Part shown: positions 7,279-15,720 of the stretch, piece after piece
Position numbering within the stretch: position 1 is the stretch's first letter
Layout: each line of letters opens with the position of its first letter
Origin: an uncultured Lachnospiraceae bacterium
GTDB lineage: Bacteria; Bacillota; Clostridia; Lachnospirales; Lachnospiraceae
Length of the DNA stretch: 39,721 bases
Assembly (NCBI GenBank): GCA_910579645.1
Contig: CAJTVK010000027.1
Coordinates: forward strand, 1 to 39,721
Direction: 5' to 3'
Translations under genes and position numbers: made by a program
The notes under the pieces: model-generated
What the model saw: the letters and a program-made list of their open reading frames with translations, nothing else
Database searches by the model: none
What the model was told of the DNA's origin: nothing

Positions 7279-9162
7279 ATGGATACGGAGTTGACATTTC
7301 CGAAAGGGGCATATGTCTTTTTATGGGGCGGTTTAATAAAAAATGCCGGCGGTATGACAAGGGCTATGTTAAAAAGAGCAGAATTGCTCCTGTCGGAAGG
7401 AATAGAGGTAAAGATTCTGCTGTGTGCAAGGGGAATGGAACAGTTAGACGGAGTGCTGCATTATAATGAAAACGGTTTTCCTCTTATAAAGGAAAGCAAC
7501 TTTATTACGATGGAACAGTATTTAGGCTCTGCCTGTTCTGATGCTACCCAAAAGCATCCAAATGAATATGGCATAAACTTTAAGGAACAATTATATGCGG
7601 AAGAGAACGGGGACAAAATATATTTTAAAAACGGAGAAGAATGGTTAAGAGAATTAAAAACAGAAATAAGCAGAAAAAAGTTGGTGAAGGTCTTAAGCGG
7701 TCAGGAGCAGAAGAAAGTGGATATCGTATACTGGGATGATATCTTAACGAGGATAGTGGAATATCGGGAAAATGAGAATACGAAAGTTACCAGATTTTTC
7801 TCAAGAACCGGATTTTGTTTTTTGCGGATTACAGAAGAAAAGGCTTCGGATGAATACAGAATAAAAAAAGTGATTCTTTTTGATGAAAATAAGAAACAAG
7901 TAAGGACATTTAAGACATTGAATGAATTAAGCCAATTATTTTTCTGCGATTATCTGCGGACGGTCAAGGACTATGATATTTTTGTTTTTCAGGATCCTTT
8001 TCTGGATTTTGACCCTGGCTTTGCAGAAATGTATAATCCCGGAAAACATATTTATAGAATAGGAATCAATCATGGCTGTGGTTTCGGCGAGGAAAGACAT
8101 TGGTATAATAGGCTGAATCCGCGGATCCGTGATATGATTGAAGAGAAAGTTTCGCCGGATGTTGAGGCATTTATCTGCTTAACCAAAGAAGCCGCTGATG
8201 ATTTCCGGAAAAGATTGGGGAATAGGAACATAATATATCAAGTGCCGAATACGGTATTTTGGCCGGAAGCATTAGCACCTTTTGAAAAGCGGGATAAGTA
8301 TAGGGTAGTTTTTATCGGTAGGTTTGCAAAAGAAAAACAAATCAGTCATATACTGAAAGCTTGGAAGGTGGTTGAAAAATATGTGCCGGAAGCTCATTTA
8401 CATCTTTATGGGAGAGGGGGGCTTGAGCAGGAATTTGTCAGGCAGATTAGTGAGGAAGGATTAACCAATATAAAAATGGAGGGGTTTACCAATTCCGTAG
8501 GAGAAGAATATCAAAAAGCGGGTTTATCTTTGTTATGCTCTGATTTTGAAGGCATGCCTTTATCCTTGCTTGAATCGTTGGCAAATGGCTGTCCGGTGGT
8601 GGCATACAGTTTTAAATACGGACCGAGGGACGTCATCGTTAGCGGAAAAAACGGTTATTTATGCGAAAAAAATAATATAAAGCAAGTGGCTGATTCCATT
8701 ATAAAATATTTTCAGCTGGAGGATGCCCAAAGAAAAGCGATGACCGATTGTGCAAGGGCATCCGTAGAAATTTACAAGGAAAGCAACTACAAAAAGAACT
8801 GGGTGACAATGCTGAATGAGGTAGTCAGAAGGTATCCTTGCAATTTAAGGATAAATAAATGTGAAATGAATGTGATAACATATGCTGTGGATGTCATACA
8901 TTCAAAGGTAACGTATAATTGCCGGTTAGAATTGGGGGGGGGTATACCTCAGGCGGCATATGGCCAAGAAAGGATTTATATCAAACGATATGCGGCTGAT
9001 ATGCATTATTTTACGGAAGAGGATGTAAGCAGCATAGCAGATTATGAGAAATGCATATTTGATATTACGTTTGCCATAAAACCGGATGAGACAGTGGGCT
9101 TATGCATTCTCTGGAATAATTCGTTTTTTGAAAAAAAGATAAACTTAAAAAAAATAACTTAG
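7279..9162 (+). CDS. GT4 glycosyltransferase, TagE/TarM-like, with a G9 tract
   Basis: This enzyme probably decorates the polyol-phosphate chain or links repeat units. The start is taken as ATG 7279 because AAGGGG (7265-7270) lies 8 nt before it; the in-frame ATG at 7261 has no ribosome site. The 627-aa protein has a GT-B fold. The N-terminal domain includes WGGLIKNAGGMTRAM and a lengthy insertion. The C-terminal Glycos_transf_1 domain has VVFIGRFAKEKQI (about residue 344), LHLYGRGG and the EX7E motif EGMPLSLLE (E424-E432). A beta-rich extension of about 110 residues follows. Within that extension a run of nine G (8934-8942) makes the gene prone to slippage. It lies between the two polymerase fusions, 21 nt after copy 1. 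Confidence 0.8.
   Translation: MDTELTFPKGAYVFLWGGLIKNAGGMTRAMLKRAELLLSEGIEVKILLCARGMEQLDGVLHYNENGFPLIKESNFITMEQYLGSACSDATQKHPNEYGINFKEQLYAEENGDKIYFKNGEEWLRELKTEISRKKLVKVLSGQEQKKVDIVYWDDILTRIVEYRENENTKVTRFFSRTGFCFLRITEEKASDEYRIKKVILFDENKKQVRTFKTLNELSQLFFCDYLRTVKDYDIFVFQDPFLDFDPGFAEMYNPGKHIYRIGINHGCGFGEERHWYNRLNPRIRDMIEEKVSPDVEAFICLTKEAADDFRKRLGNRNIIYQVPNTVFWPEALAPFEKRDKYRVVFIGRFAKEKQISHILKAWKVVEKYVPEAHLHLYGRGGLEQEFVRQISEEGLTNIKMEGFTNSVGEEYQKAGLSLLCSDFEGMPLSLLESLANGCPVVAYSFKYGPRDVIVSGKNGYLCEKNNIKQVADSIIKYFQLEDAQRKAMTDCARASVEIYKESNYKKNWVTMLNEVVRRYPCNLRINKCEMNVITYAVDVIHSKVTYNCRLELGGGIPQAAYGQERIYIKRYAADMHYFTEEDVSSIADYEKCIFDITFAIKPDETVGLCILWNNSFFEKKINLKKIT
8934..8942 (+). repeat. G9 homopolymer tract inside the GT4 gene
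   Basis: Nine consecutive G residues encode Leu-Gly-Gly-Gly-Ile around residue 553 of the GT4 protein. Loss or gain of one G would reach a stop within about 20-30 codons and remove roughly the last 70 residues. Long G tracts of this kind in surface-glycan genes are classic slippage sites for on-off switching. Confidence 0.9.
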
Positions 9163-9165
9163 AGC

Positions 9166-11805
9166 ATGTTCGAAAGTTCAGCCGGAAATAGAAATATGAA
9201 ATTACAACTAAAAAAATATCATAAAAAAGTATCGGTCATCGTCCCGGTTTACAATGCGGAAAGATATATAAAAAATTGCCTGGATTCTTTGGCGGCGCAG
9301 ACTTATCCTTTTGAAAAAACGGAAGTGATTCTGGCGGACGACGGTTCTTCGGATGCATCGGCCGCCATATGTCAAAATTATGCGGAGAATTTTGCCAATA
9401 TTATTTTTCTGCATCAGGAGAAGAAGGGGGTTTCCGCTGCCAGGAATCTGGGGCTGACACATGCTTCCGGGAAATATATATTTTTTTTGGACGCAGATGA
9501 CCGGCTGACGCCGAATACGGTGGAGGACTGCGTGAAGTTCTTTGAATCCGTGCACAATAAAGTAGACTTAATTACATATCCCATTGAGACATATTATCAC
9601 GGAAAGAAACTGCAGCCTCATTTCAGATATCAATATTTAAAAAAAAGCGGAATTTATGATTTAAGGAAAAATGCTTTTATCGGTCAGACGACAATGAACA
9701 TTGTCGTGAAAAATAAATTTTCCGAAAATGTGCTGTTTAATGAGGGGCAGACCTATTCGGAAGACCAGAGTTACTGCTGTGAGGTACTGAAAGAGAAGCT
9801 GAAAATGGGATTCTGCAGTACGGCCGGCTATGTTTATTATAGGAGTGCGGAGAGCTCGTCGGGAAGGCTGGCCGGTGCCTGCTATATTTTCGAGCAGTCA
9901 CTGGCTTTTTTTGAGGAATTGTTTGCGCCTTATGAAAATGTTCCGATGGCGTTTCAGGGACTGTTCATAAATGATATTTATTGGAAGATACAGAGTAATA
10001 TATTTTTCCCTTATCATTATAACGCAGAGCAATATGAAAAAAGCATGTGGCGTGTAAGGAAGCTGCTGCAGAAATGCTATAATTCCGTTATTTTGGATCA
10101 TCCGGCCATTGATTTTTTTGAAAAGTTTTATTTGGTGCGGCAGAAAGGAGTGGGGAGTATAGTTCCGTTCATAGGGCAGGGAGAGATTGCGCTTTACAGC
10201 GAAGGGCATTTGGTTCTGCAGGAAAAATCATTGGAGGCAGTTATCGTAAAGGTGAGGGCAGAGGGGACGGAAATAAAAATATTAGGGTTTCTAAAAAGTG
10301 CTTTCTTTCAGTTTTATGAAGGGGTTCCGCGATTTTATGTAATAGAAAACGGGCGGCAGGAACGGGAACTGCGGCTCTCAATAAGCACCTGCAGCTATTA
10401 TCTTTCCCATGAGCCTACCCAAAGGTTCTGGAGGATGGAATATGTGTGCAGTGCGGAAGAAGTGGAGAGGGCGGAATTTTATGCCGTATTAGGGGGACAA
10501 AAGATTCCCGTGCATTATTATTTCATGCCATTGACACCGTTTTGCAATAAGCATGGCCGGACGGCATGGGGCAGTACATCGCAGGGCGGCAGGCCGCATG
10601 GCCATCCATGTCAGGAAAGCAGAGTCATTCACGGCAGCAGTTCTTATAAGGCGGGCAGCGTGGAAATCATTGTCCGTAAGGACAATGTCTGGAATTTTCG
10701 TTTGATCCATAGGAAAGAAAAGGAAAGGATATGGCTATATTATGACTGCAAAGGGGTAGCCATAGATAATGGCCTGCGGCAATTTCTGCATGACAGCCGG
10801 AAGCAGGATGGCATAATGCGATATTATGTGGTGTCGGATGAAAGGCAGGAGCCGTTTATTTTTGACTGCGGAAGAAAAGTCTCGTTCGGAGGCAGCAAGC
10901 ATAAAAAGTTAATGACAAAGGCGGAGAAAATTATAACCGCCTTTATCGAAAATAATAATATTTTTCCGTTTGAGCCGTGGGAATATGAGCAGTATGCAAA
11001 TCAATTCCGTTTTGAGACGGTTTATCTGCAGCATGGCGTATTGCATATTGATATGCCATGGAAATATTCACCGGAGAAAATCATTGCGGATAAAATTGTT
11101 GTCTCCGCCGGACAGGAAACGGAACTGCTGCTGAAAAACGGATATAAAGAAACGGATCTTTGGAAGGTCATGATGCCCCGGTTTGATGAACTGCCGGAAA
11201 AATCTCAGGGAGGGAAGAAAATCCTATACGCTCCTTCCTGGCGTTCTTATCTTGTAGGGGAAAACAGGAACAATAAATGGGAATTGCTGACGGAGAAATA
11301 TCTTGCCTCTAATTTCTTTACGGGCATGCAGGCGTTTGTATGTTCAAGGGAATTGCAGGAGCTGTTAGCGGAATACGGTTATGGGATGGACATAAAACTG
11401 CATCCTATTTTTGCGGAATACGGCGGCCTGCTGGAAACGGGCAGCAGGAATATCCGGTTCGTGGAGGAAGTGCAGGAGGATGAATATAGTCTGTTCATCA
11501 CGGATTTTTCGTCTTATATGTTTGATTTTCTTTATATGGGAACCCCCGTTCTTTCTTTCATACCGGATTTTGAGGAATTCCGGTGCGGGATGAACGGGTA
11601 TCGGGATACGGACTTCCTTCGCAAAGTGAGTGCGGCGCAGGTGGCGAAAAGGCCGGAAGAAGCGGTGGATAAAGTGAGGATTTTTTTGGAAACGGGGAAG
11701 GGGATGGACTATACGGTTGATTTCTACCGGAATCGGGGGAAAAAATCAAGCAAGGAACTTATCTATGAGCGGCTGATGGGCGGGAGCCGGCGGCAGAAAA
11801 CCTAA
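9166..11805 (+). CDS. Fused GT2 glycosyltransferase and TagF/TarL-type polyol-phosphate polymerase (copy 2)
   Basis: A second 879-aa fusion, paralogous to the 872-aa gene along its whole length. The GT2 domain (about 20-240) has KVSVIVPVYNAERYI, LADDGSSDAS (57-66), GVSAARNLG and the metal motif FFLDADD (D109-D112). The C-terminal phosphotransferase domain has LQHGVLHIDMPWKYSPEK (H623), YAPSWRSYL, IKLHPIF (H746) and TDFSSYMFDF (from T779). All catalytic positions seen in copy 1 are kept. The linker contains a divergent stretch, GRTAWGSTSQGGRPHGHP, not seen in copy 1. The ATG at 9166 has no clear ribosome site; ATG 9196 is an alternative and keeps the whole domain. It closes the polymer operon. 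The two copies probably add alternating or different units. Confidence 0.85.
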   Translation: MFESSAGNRNMKLQLKKYHKKVSVIVPVYNAERYIKNCLDSLAAQTYPFEKTEVILADDGSSDASAAICQNYAENFANIIFLHQEKKGVSAARNLGLTHASGKYIFFLDADDRLTPNTVEDCVKFFESVHNKVDLITYPIETYYHGKKLQPHFRYQYLKKSGIYDLRKNAFIGQTTMNIVVKNKFSENVLFNEGQTYSEDQSYCCEVLKEKLKMGFCSTAGYVYYRSAESSSGRLAGACYIFEQSLAFFEELFAPYENVPMAFQGLFINDIYWKIQSNIFFPYHYNAEQYEKSMWRVRKLLQKCYNSVILDHPAIDFFEKFYLVRQKGVGSIVPFIGQGEIALYSEGHLVLQEKSLEAVIVKVRAEGTEIKILGFLKSAFFQFYEGVPRFYVIENGRQERELRLSISTCSYYLSHEPTQRFWRMEYVCSAEEVERAEFYAVLGGQKIPVHYYFMPLTPFCNKHGRTAWGSTSQGGRPHGHPCQESRVIHGSSSYKAGSVEIIVRKDNVWNFRLIHRKEKERIWLYYDCKGVAIDNGLRQFLHDSRKQDGIMRYYVVSDERQEPFIFDCGRKVSFGGSKHKKLMTKAEKIITAFIENNNIFPFEPWEYEQYANQFRFETVYLQHGVLHIDMPWKYSPEKIIADKIVVSAGQETELLLKNGYKETDLWKVMMPRFDELPEKSQGGKKILYAPSWRSYLVGENRNNKWELLTEKYLASNFFTGMQAFVCSRELQELLAEYGYGMDIKLHPIFAEYGGLLETGSRNIRFVEEVQEDEYSLFITDFSSYMFDFLYMGTPVLSFIPDFEEFRCGMNGYRDTDFLRKVSAAQVAKRPEEAVDKVRIFLETGKGMDYTVDFYRNRGKKSSKELIYERLMGGSRRQKT

Positions 11806-11837
11806 AATTGATTTCCGTGCCACATCGCTTCGTTCTG

Positions 11838-11866
11838 TTGTATTAATTTCCAAAATAATTTATAAT
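11838..11866 (+). promoter_or_regulatory. Promoter for the 11895 membrane protein gene
   Basis: TTGTAT (11838-11843) and a perfect TATAAT (11861-11866) are spaced by 17 nt, about 28 nt before the ATG. This marks the end of the polymer operon and a new transcription unit. Confidence 0.75.
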
Positions 11867-11894
11867 AACCATAAGAATATACGGAAGCGGAAGG

Positions 11895-12461
11895 ATGTGG
11901 GTAAGGATGGGAGAAAATAAGAACATAGTGAGGGGATATTGCTTCGGGACGGCAGAAGATGCGGAGATGGCCAGGCAGGAGATGAAAAAAATCGAATATC
12001 TGGAACAGCATATGGATTACGGTAAAGCGGAGAATATATTGTTGGTTTACCGGAAAGCAATTGAAAACCGGATTTTCCAGACTCCTATAGGATGGGAGTA
12101 TCTGCGTTCGCTGCAGAGGAAGCTGTCAGAGTTCGGAGACTTGCAGGAGGAGATTCCGCCGGTAGGGATTTATACTGTTTTTGCGCACCGTATAGGGGAC
12201 GAGATACGCGTTCCTGCGCCGCGTCTTCCGGAAAAGAAGAAACATGACTATAAAGGCCGGTTTATCACTTCTCTGATATTGAATTTTATATTGGCAATTG
12301 TTGTGGGGGCCATGTTTGCGATTGCGCTGACCAGCGCTCAGCCTAATATTCTGAATTATGAGAGGGCACTGATAAATAAATATGCGGCATGGGAACAGGA
12401 ACTGACGGAGAGGGAGAACAGGATCAGGGAGCAGGAAAGGCAGGAAACCGCAGAAAAATAA
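11895..12461 (+). CDS. Small single-pass membrane protein of unknown function
   Basis: I do not recognise this 188-aa protein. Residues 1 to about 115 are cytoplasmic and helical (EDAEMARQEMKKIEYLEQHM, GWEYLRSLQRKLSEF). They are followed by a basic stretch KKKHDYKGR and one transmembrane helix (FITSLILNFILAIVVGAMFAIAL, about 126-148). A charged tail of about 30 residues (WEQELTERENRIREQERQE) could form a coiled coil. GGAAG lies 7 nt before the ATG at 11895; ATG 11907 is an alternative. It has its own promoter and precedes an orphan response regulator, which could suggest an envelope-signalling role, but that is only positional inference. Confidence 0.7.
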   Translation: MWVRMGENKNIVRGYCFGTAEDAEMARQEMKKIEYLEQHMDYGKAENILLVYRKAIENRIFQTPIGWEYLRSLQRKLSEFGDLQEEIPPVGIYTVFAHRIGDEIRVPAPRLPEKKKHDYKGRFITSLILNFILAIVVGAMFAIALTSAQPNILNYERALINKYAAWEQELTERENRIREQERQETAEK

Positions 12462-12567
12462 ACAGGATTTTCACAGTTTTAACATAATTTCCGGATATAC
12501 TATTAAAAAAGGAAGGACGGCAAGCCGTTGGACGGATAGGGGAAATAAGGAGAAGGAGCAGGGATTT

Positions 12568-13248
12568 ATGGAAAGGCTGAAAATATTAGTGGTGGATGAT
12601 GAGAGCAGGATGCGGAAACTGGTAAGGGATTTCCTTGTAAAAGGCAGCTATGATGTGGTAGAGGCGGAGGACGGGAGCGCGGCATTGGATATCTTTTATG
12701 AGCAGAAGGATATTGCGCTGATTATTTTGGATGTGATGATGCCTAAGATAGACGGCTGGGAGGTTTGCCGGGAAATCAGAAGCCATTCCAAGGTGCCGAT
12801 TATCATGCTGACGGCGAAGGGAGACGAAAGGGATGAACTGCAGGGATTCCAGTTGGGGGTAGATGAGTATATTTCCAAGCCTTTCAGTCCCAAAATCCTT
12901 GTGGCGCGGGTGGAAGCCATTTTGCGCAGAACCAAGCAGACAAGCAGCGACGAGGTGATGGAAGCAGGCGGGATTCAGCTGAACAAATCGGCGCATATGG
13001 TTCTGATAGACGGGAAACAAGTGGATTTAAGCTATAAGGAATTTGAACTGATGGCCTATTTCATGGAAAACAAAGGGATTGCCCTTTCACGGGAAAAAAT
13101 ATTGAATAATGTGTGGAATTACGATTATTTCGGAGATGCCAGAACCATTGACACCCATGTGAAGAAACTGCGCAGCAAAATGGGAGTAAAAGGGGATATG
13201 ATTAAGACAATCTGGGGCATGGGTTATAAATTCGAGGTAAATGATTAA
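12568..13248 (+). CDS. OmpR/PhoB-family response regulator, no cognate kinase nearby
   Basis: A 226-aa two-domain transcription regulator. The receiver domain (1 to about 120) has the acidic pair D10-D11, the phosphoacceptor D55 in IILDVMMPKIDGWEV, the Thr of MLTAKGD and K104 in YISKPFSP. The C-terminal winged helix (about 130-226) has LSYKEFELMAYFMEN, SREKILNNVWNYDYFGDART and HVKKLRSKMG. All residues needed for phosphorylation are present. No histidine kinase gene flanks it: upstream is the 188-aa membrane protein and downstream a terminator. It is therefore an orphan regulator, or is served by a kinase elsewhere. The start is supported by AAGGAG about 14 nt upstream and by the family N-terminus. 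Confidence 0.9.
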   Translation: MERLKILVVDDESRMRKLVRDFLVKGSYDVVEAEDGSAALDIFYEQKDIALIILDVMMPKIDGWEVCREIRSHSKVPIIMLTAKGDERDELQGFQLGVDEYISKPFSPKILVARVEAILRRTKQTSSDEVMEAGGIQLNKSAHMVLIDGKQVDLSYKEFELMAYFMENKGIALSREKILNNVWNYDYFGDARTIDTHVKKLRSKMGVKGDMIKTIWGMGYKFEVND

Positions 13249-13283
13249 GAGGGGATATGTGTTTGCTTATGTTCGGAGAATGG

Positions 13284-13320
13284 CGGCACTAAGGGACTGC
13301 ATTTTAGTTCCTTAGTGCCG
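13284..13320 (+). terminator. Hairpin terminator after the response regulator
   Basis: CGGCACTAAGGGACT and AGTTCCTTAGTGCCG form a 15-bp stem with one G-U pair and a 7-nt loop. The T-tract after it is weak (TTGCGTTTG), so termination may be partial. The rest of the 13249-13713 gap holds a promoter and a leader hairpin. Confidence 0.65.
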
Positions 13321-13475
13321 TTGCGTTTGCAGCAATGAGAAAGCGCGTCCGAATAAAGATATCACTCCCGAAGCGGGCTGCGGCTTAACTGAATGACATT
13401 GGCTGATGTACTAGTATCAAATTACTGGCCGGCGCAGACCGAAAATTAATTTACGAAATAAAAAATTTGTAAGTG

Positions 13476-13504
13476 TTGTGCGTTTTGAGATAGGGTAGTA
13501 TAAT
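13476..13504 (+). promoter_or_regulatory. Promoter of the chemoreceptor and binding-protein operon
   Basis: TTGTGC (13476-13481), a 17-nt spacer and a perfect TATAAT (13499-13504). Transcription would begin near 13511, leaving a leader of about 200 nt before the MCP start. Confidence 0.6.
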
Positions 13505-13607
13505 GAATCTATATAATTTCGTGAATAAATGAAAAACGCCGGCATGGTGCAGGGGAAAAGCCATAAGAATATCCGGACCATGATTGCGGAAGGAACTTAT
13601 TAACCAA

Positions 13608-13647
13608 TGGATATGAAGCAGATGTCAGAGGACATTTTTCATATCCA
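13608..13647 (+). other. Structured leader hairpin upstream of the MCP gene
   Basis: TGGATATGAA (13608-13617) pairs perfectly with TTCATATCCA (13638-13647), and inside it ATGTC pairs with GACAT around an AGAG loop. There is no T-tract, so it is not a simple terminator. The hairpin lies about 65 nt before the probable start codon. I compared the leader by eye with c-di-GMP and other riboswitch cores and found no match. Confidence 0.5.
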
Positions 13648-13713
13648 AGCAGCAAGGATAAGCAAGCATTGCCGGAACGGGGCTGCAAGCTTATCAGACG
13701 GGGAAAATGGCCA

Positions 13714-15720
13714 ATGGGAAAAAAGGGACAAGAGAAGATGCTTCCTATTAAAGCGAAGCTGTTAGGGACGATACTGCCGGTAGTGGCGGTAATGGTATTG
13801 GTGATTGCCGCTACCTCTTATTTGATTTCCAAGAATATTATTACGGAATATTCGCAGAATCTGTTAAGTTCGTCCATTGCAAATCAGGCAAATGAGATTG
13901 AGTCGTGGCTGGACGAGAATTTATCTGCTTTCCAGACCGTAAAGCAGGCGATTGAAGGGACGAAACCGGATGAAGCGGGACTGCAGCGCATACTGGACAG
14001 TTACTATCGGTTTAATGATAATTATCCGGAAGGGCTGTATGTGGCGGATGAAAACGGTAAGCTTATGAAAGCGGCAGAATCAGGCAAAACAGAGAATAAT
14101 CTTTTGGAATCCGTGTGGTATCGGGATGGTATCACAAGACTTAATATAGGCTTTACGGATGCATATACGGATGAGAATGGCGAAGAACTTGTCAGTGCCT
14201 CCGGTATTCTGGATGACGGTTCCGATGTCCTGAAGGTCATTTCCGCGGATTTATCGCTGCAGCGCATCAGCATTATCGTGAACAGTTTCATTGAAATGGA
14301 AGATGCCCAGGCATTTCTGGTTAATTCCAAGGACGGTACGATTCTTGCCCACCGGGATAACGGCCTGATTTCCACAAAGCTTACCGATGCCGGAGACGCT
14401 TTTATGCGGGATGTGGACGAAAAACTCAATGAGCATGATTATCGGATGGCGGAAATAGATGACAGGATGACGGCATTTACGGAAATAGAGGGTACGGACT
14501 GGATTCTGGTTTCTTATATTCCGACGGAAACGATTTATGCGGATATCGACGGCGTAAGAATTCTTATGGTAGTGATTGGCTTGGTATCGCTGCTGCTGCT
14601 TGCCATACTGATTGAACGTGTTGTTCATGTAGTGATTAAGCCGGTGAAAGAACTGACAAGAATCATTACCGCCATGACTGACGGTGATTTTACGGTCTGC
14701 GTAACGACAAGGAGCAACGATGAAATCGGTGTTATGAGCCGCGGCGTGGAGCGGTTTATCCAGTCCATGCGGAGCATGATTCTTTCCATCCACGGTGTGT
14801 CCGATAAGCTGCACCTGCAGGCGGACAACAGCAACGGTGTTTCCGGTGAAATGTATAATGCCTCCAAGCTGCAGAGCGAGTCCATGCAGGAACTGAACAA
14901 TACGGTGGAGCAGCTTTCTTTGTCGGTGAATGAGATTGCGGATAACGCTACCACGCTGGCATCCGTAGTGGCGAATACAAAGGGCGACGGTGAGCAGGTA
15001 GACCTGAAAATGAAAGCGACGGTAGAGGTTTCCCGTCAGGGGAAAGCAGACATGCAGAATGTGGATGCTGCGATGCAGAGCATCAATGAATCGATGAGGA
15101 AGCTGCAGAGAGCCATCGACAAGGTGGGGAAAGCATCCGAGGAAATTACGAATATAACGGGTGTGATCAGCGAGATTGCGGATGAGACAAACCTGCTGTC
15201 GTTAAATGCTTCGATTGAGGCGGCCCGGGCAGGCGATGCCGGGAGGGGCTTTGCGGTAGTTGCTACGGAGATCGGGAAACTTGCGCAGACCAGTTCGGAT
15301 TCCGTACATAATATTGAAAGTCTGATTTCGGAAATCAATGTCCTTGTAAAGGATGCGGTCAGCCAAGCGGAGGACAGTGTGGATAATATACAGAGCAGCA
15401 GCGAACTGGTGAATGGTGCATTGCAGACGTTCGATGTTATTTTCAATAATATTGACGAAGTGAATCATCTGGTGCAGCAGATGATTGAAAAAGTGACGGA
15501 GGTAGATAATGTGGCAATCAGTGTGGCTGCCATATCGGAGGAACAGGCGGCAAGCTCCGAGGAGATTTTGGCTACCTCCACAACGATGGTAGAGCAGGCA
15601 CACAGCATCACCGGGAACAGTGAAACGGTAGCGGAAGGAGCAAAAGAGGTGACAGAATCGGCAGTAGAATTGGCAAATCAGGTGAATATGTTCAAGGTGG
15701 ATAGGGAGGACGGAGTATGA
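13714..15720 (+). CDS. Methyl-accepting chemotaxis protein
   Basis: A transmembrane chemoreceptor of 668 aa from ATG 13714 (TTG 13669 and ATG 13738 are other in-frame starts). It has a first membrane helix (LLGTILPVVAVMVLVIAATSY) and an extracytoplasmic sensor of roughly 240 residues, probably of dCache type, with LYVADENGKLM and AFLVNSKDGTILAH. A second membrane helix (ILMVVIGLVSLLLLAILI) and a HAMP linker (VIKPVKELTRIITAMTDGD) follow. The long signalling coiled coil contains the tip ISEIADETNLLSLNASIEAA then RAGDAGRGFAVVA, the CheA/CheW-binding hairpin. The stop codon overlaps the start of the sugar-binding lipoprotein gene (ATGA), so the two are coupled. No other chemotaxis gene is in the window. 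Confidence 0.92.
   Translation: MGKKGQEKMLPIKAKLLGTILPVVAVMVLVIAATSYLISKNIITEYSQNLLSSSIANQANEIESWLDENLSAFQTVKQAIEGTKPDEAGLQRILDSYYRFNDNYPEGLYVADENGKLMKAAESGKTENNLLESVWYRDGITRLNIGFTDAYTDENGEELVSASGILDDGSDVLKVISADLSLQRISIIVNSFIEMEDAQAFLVNSKDGTILAHRDNGLISTKLTDAGDAFMRDVDEKLNEHDYRMAEIDDRMTAFTEIEGTDWILVSYIPTETIYADIDGVRILMVVIGLVSLLLLAILIERVVHVVIKPVKELTRIITAMTDGDFTVCVTTRSNDEIGVMSRGVERFIQSMRSMILSIHGVSDKLHLQADNSNGVSGEMYNASKLQSESMQELNNTVEQLSLSVNEIADNATTLASVVANTKGDGEQVDLKMKATVEVSRQGKADMQNVDAAMQSINESMRKLQRAIDKVGKASEEITNITGVISEIADETNLLSLNASIEAARAGDAGRGFAVVATEIGKLAQTSSDSVHNIESLISEINVLVKDAVSQAEDSVDNIQSSSELVNGALQTFDVIFNNIDEVNHLVQQMIEKVTEVDNVAISVAAISEEQAASSEEILATSTTMVEQAHSITGNSETVAEGAKEVTESAVELANQVNMFKVDREDGV

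Noticed and set aside
13529..13603. 24-codon open frame in the MCP leader as a possible leader peptide.
   Set aside because: No ribosome site before the ATG.
13505..13713. Known riboswitch (c-di-GMP type) before the chemoreceptor.
   Set aside because: The conserved core sequences are not present; only a generic hairpin is seen.
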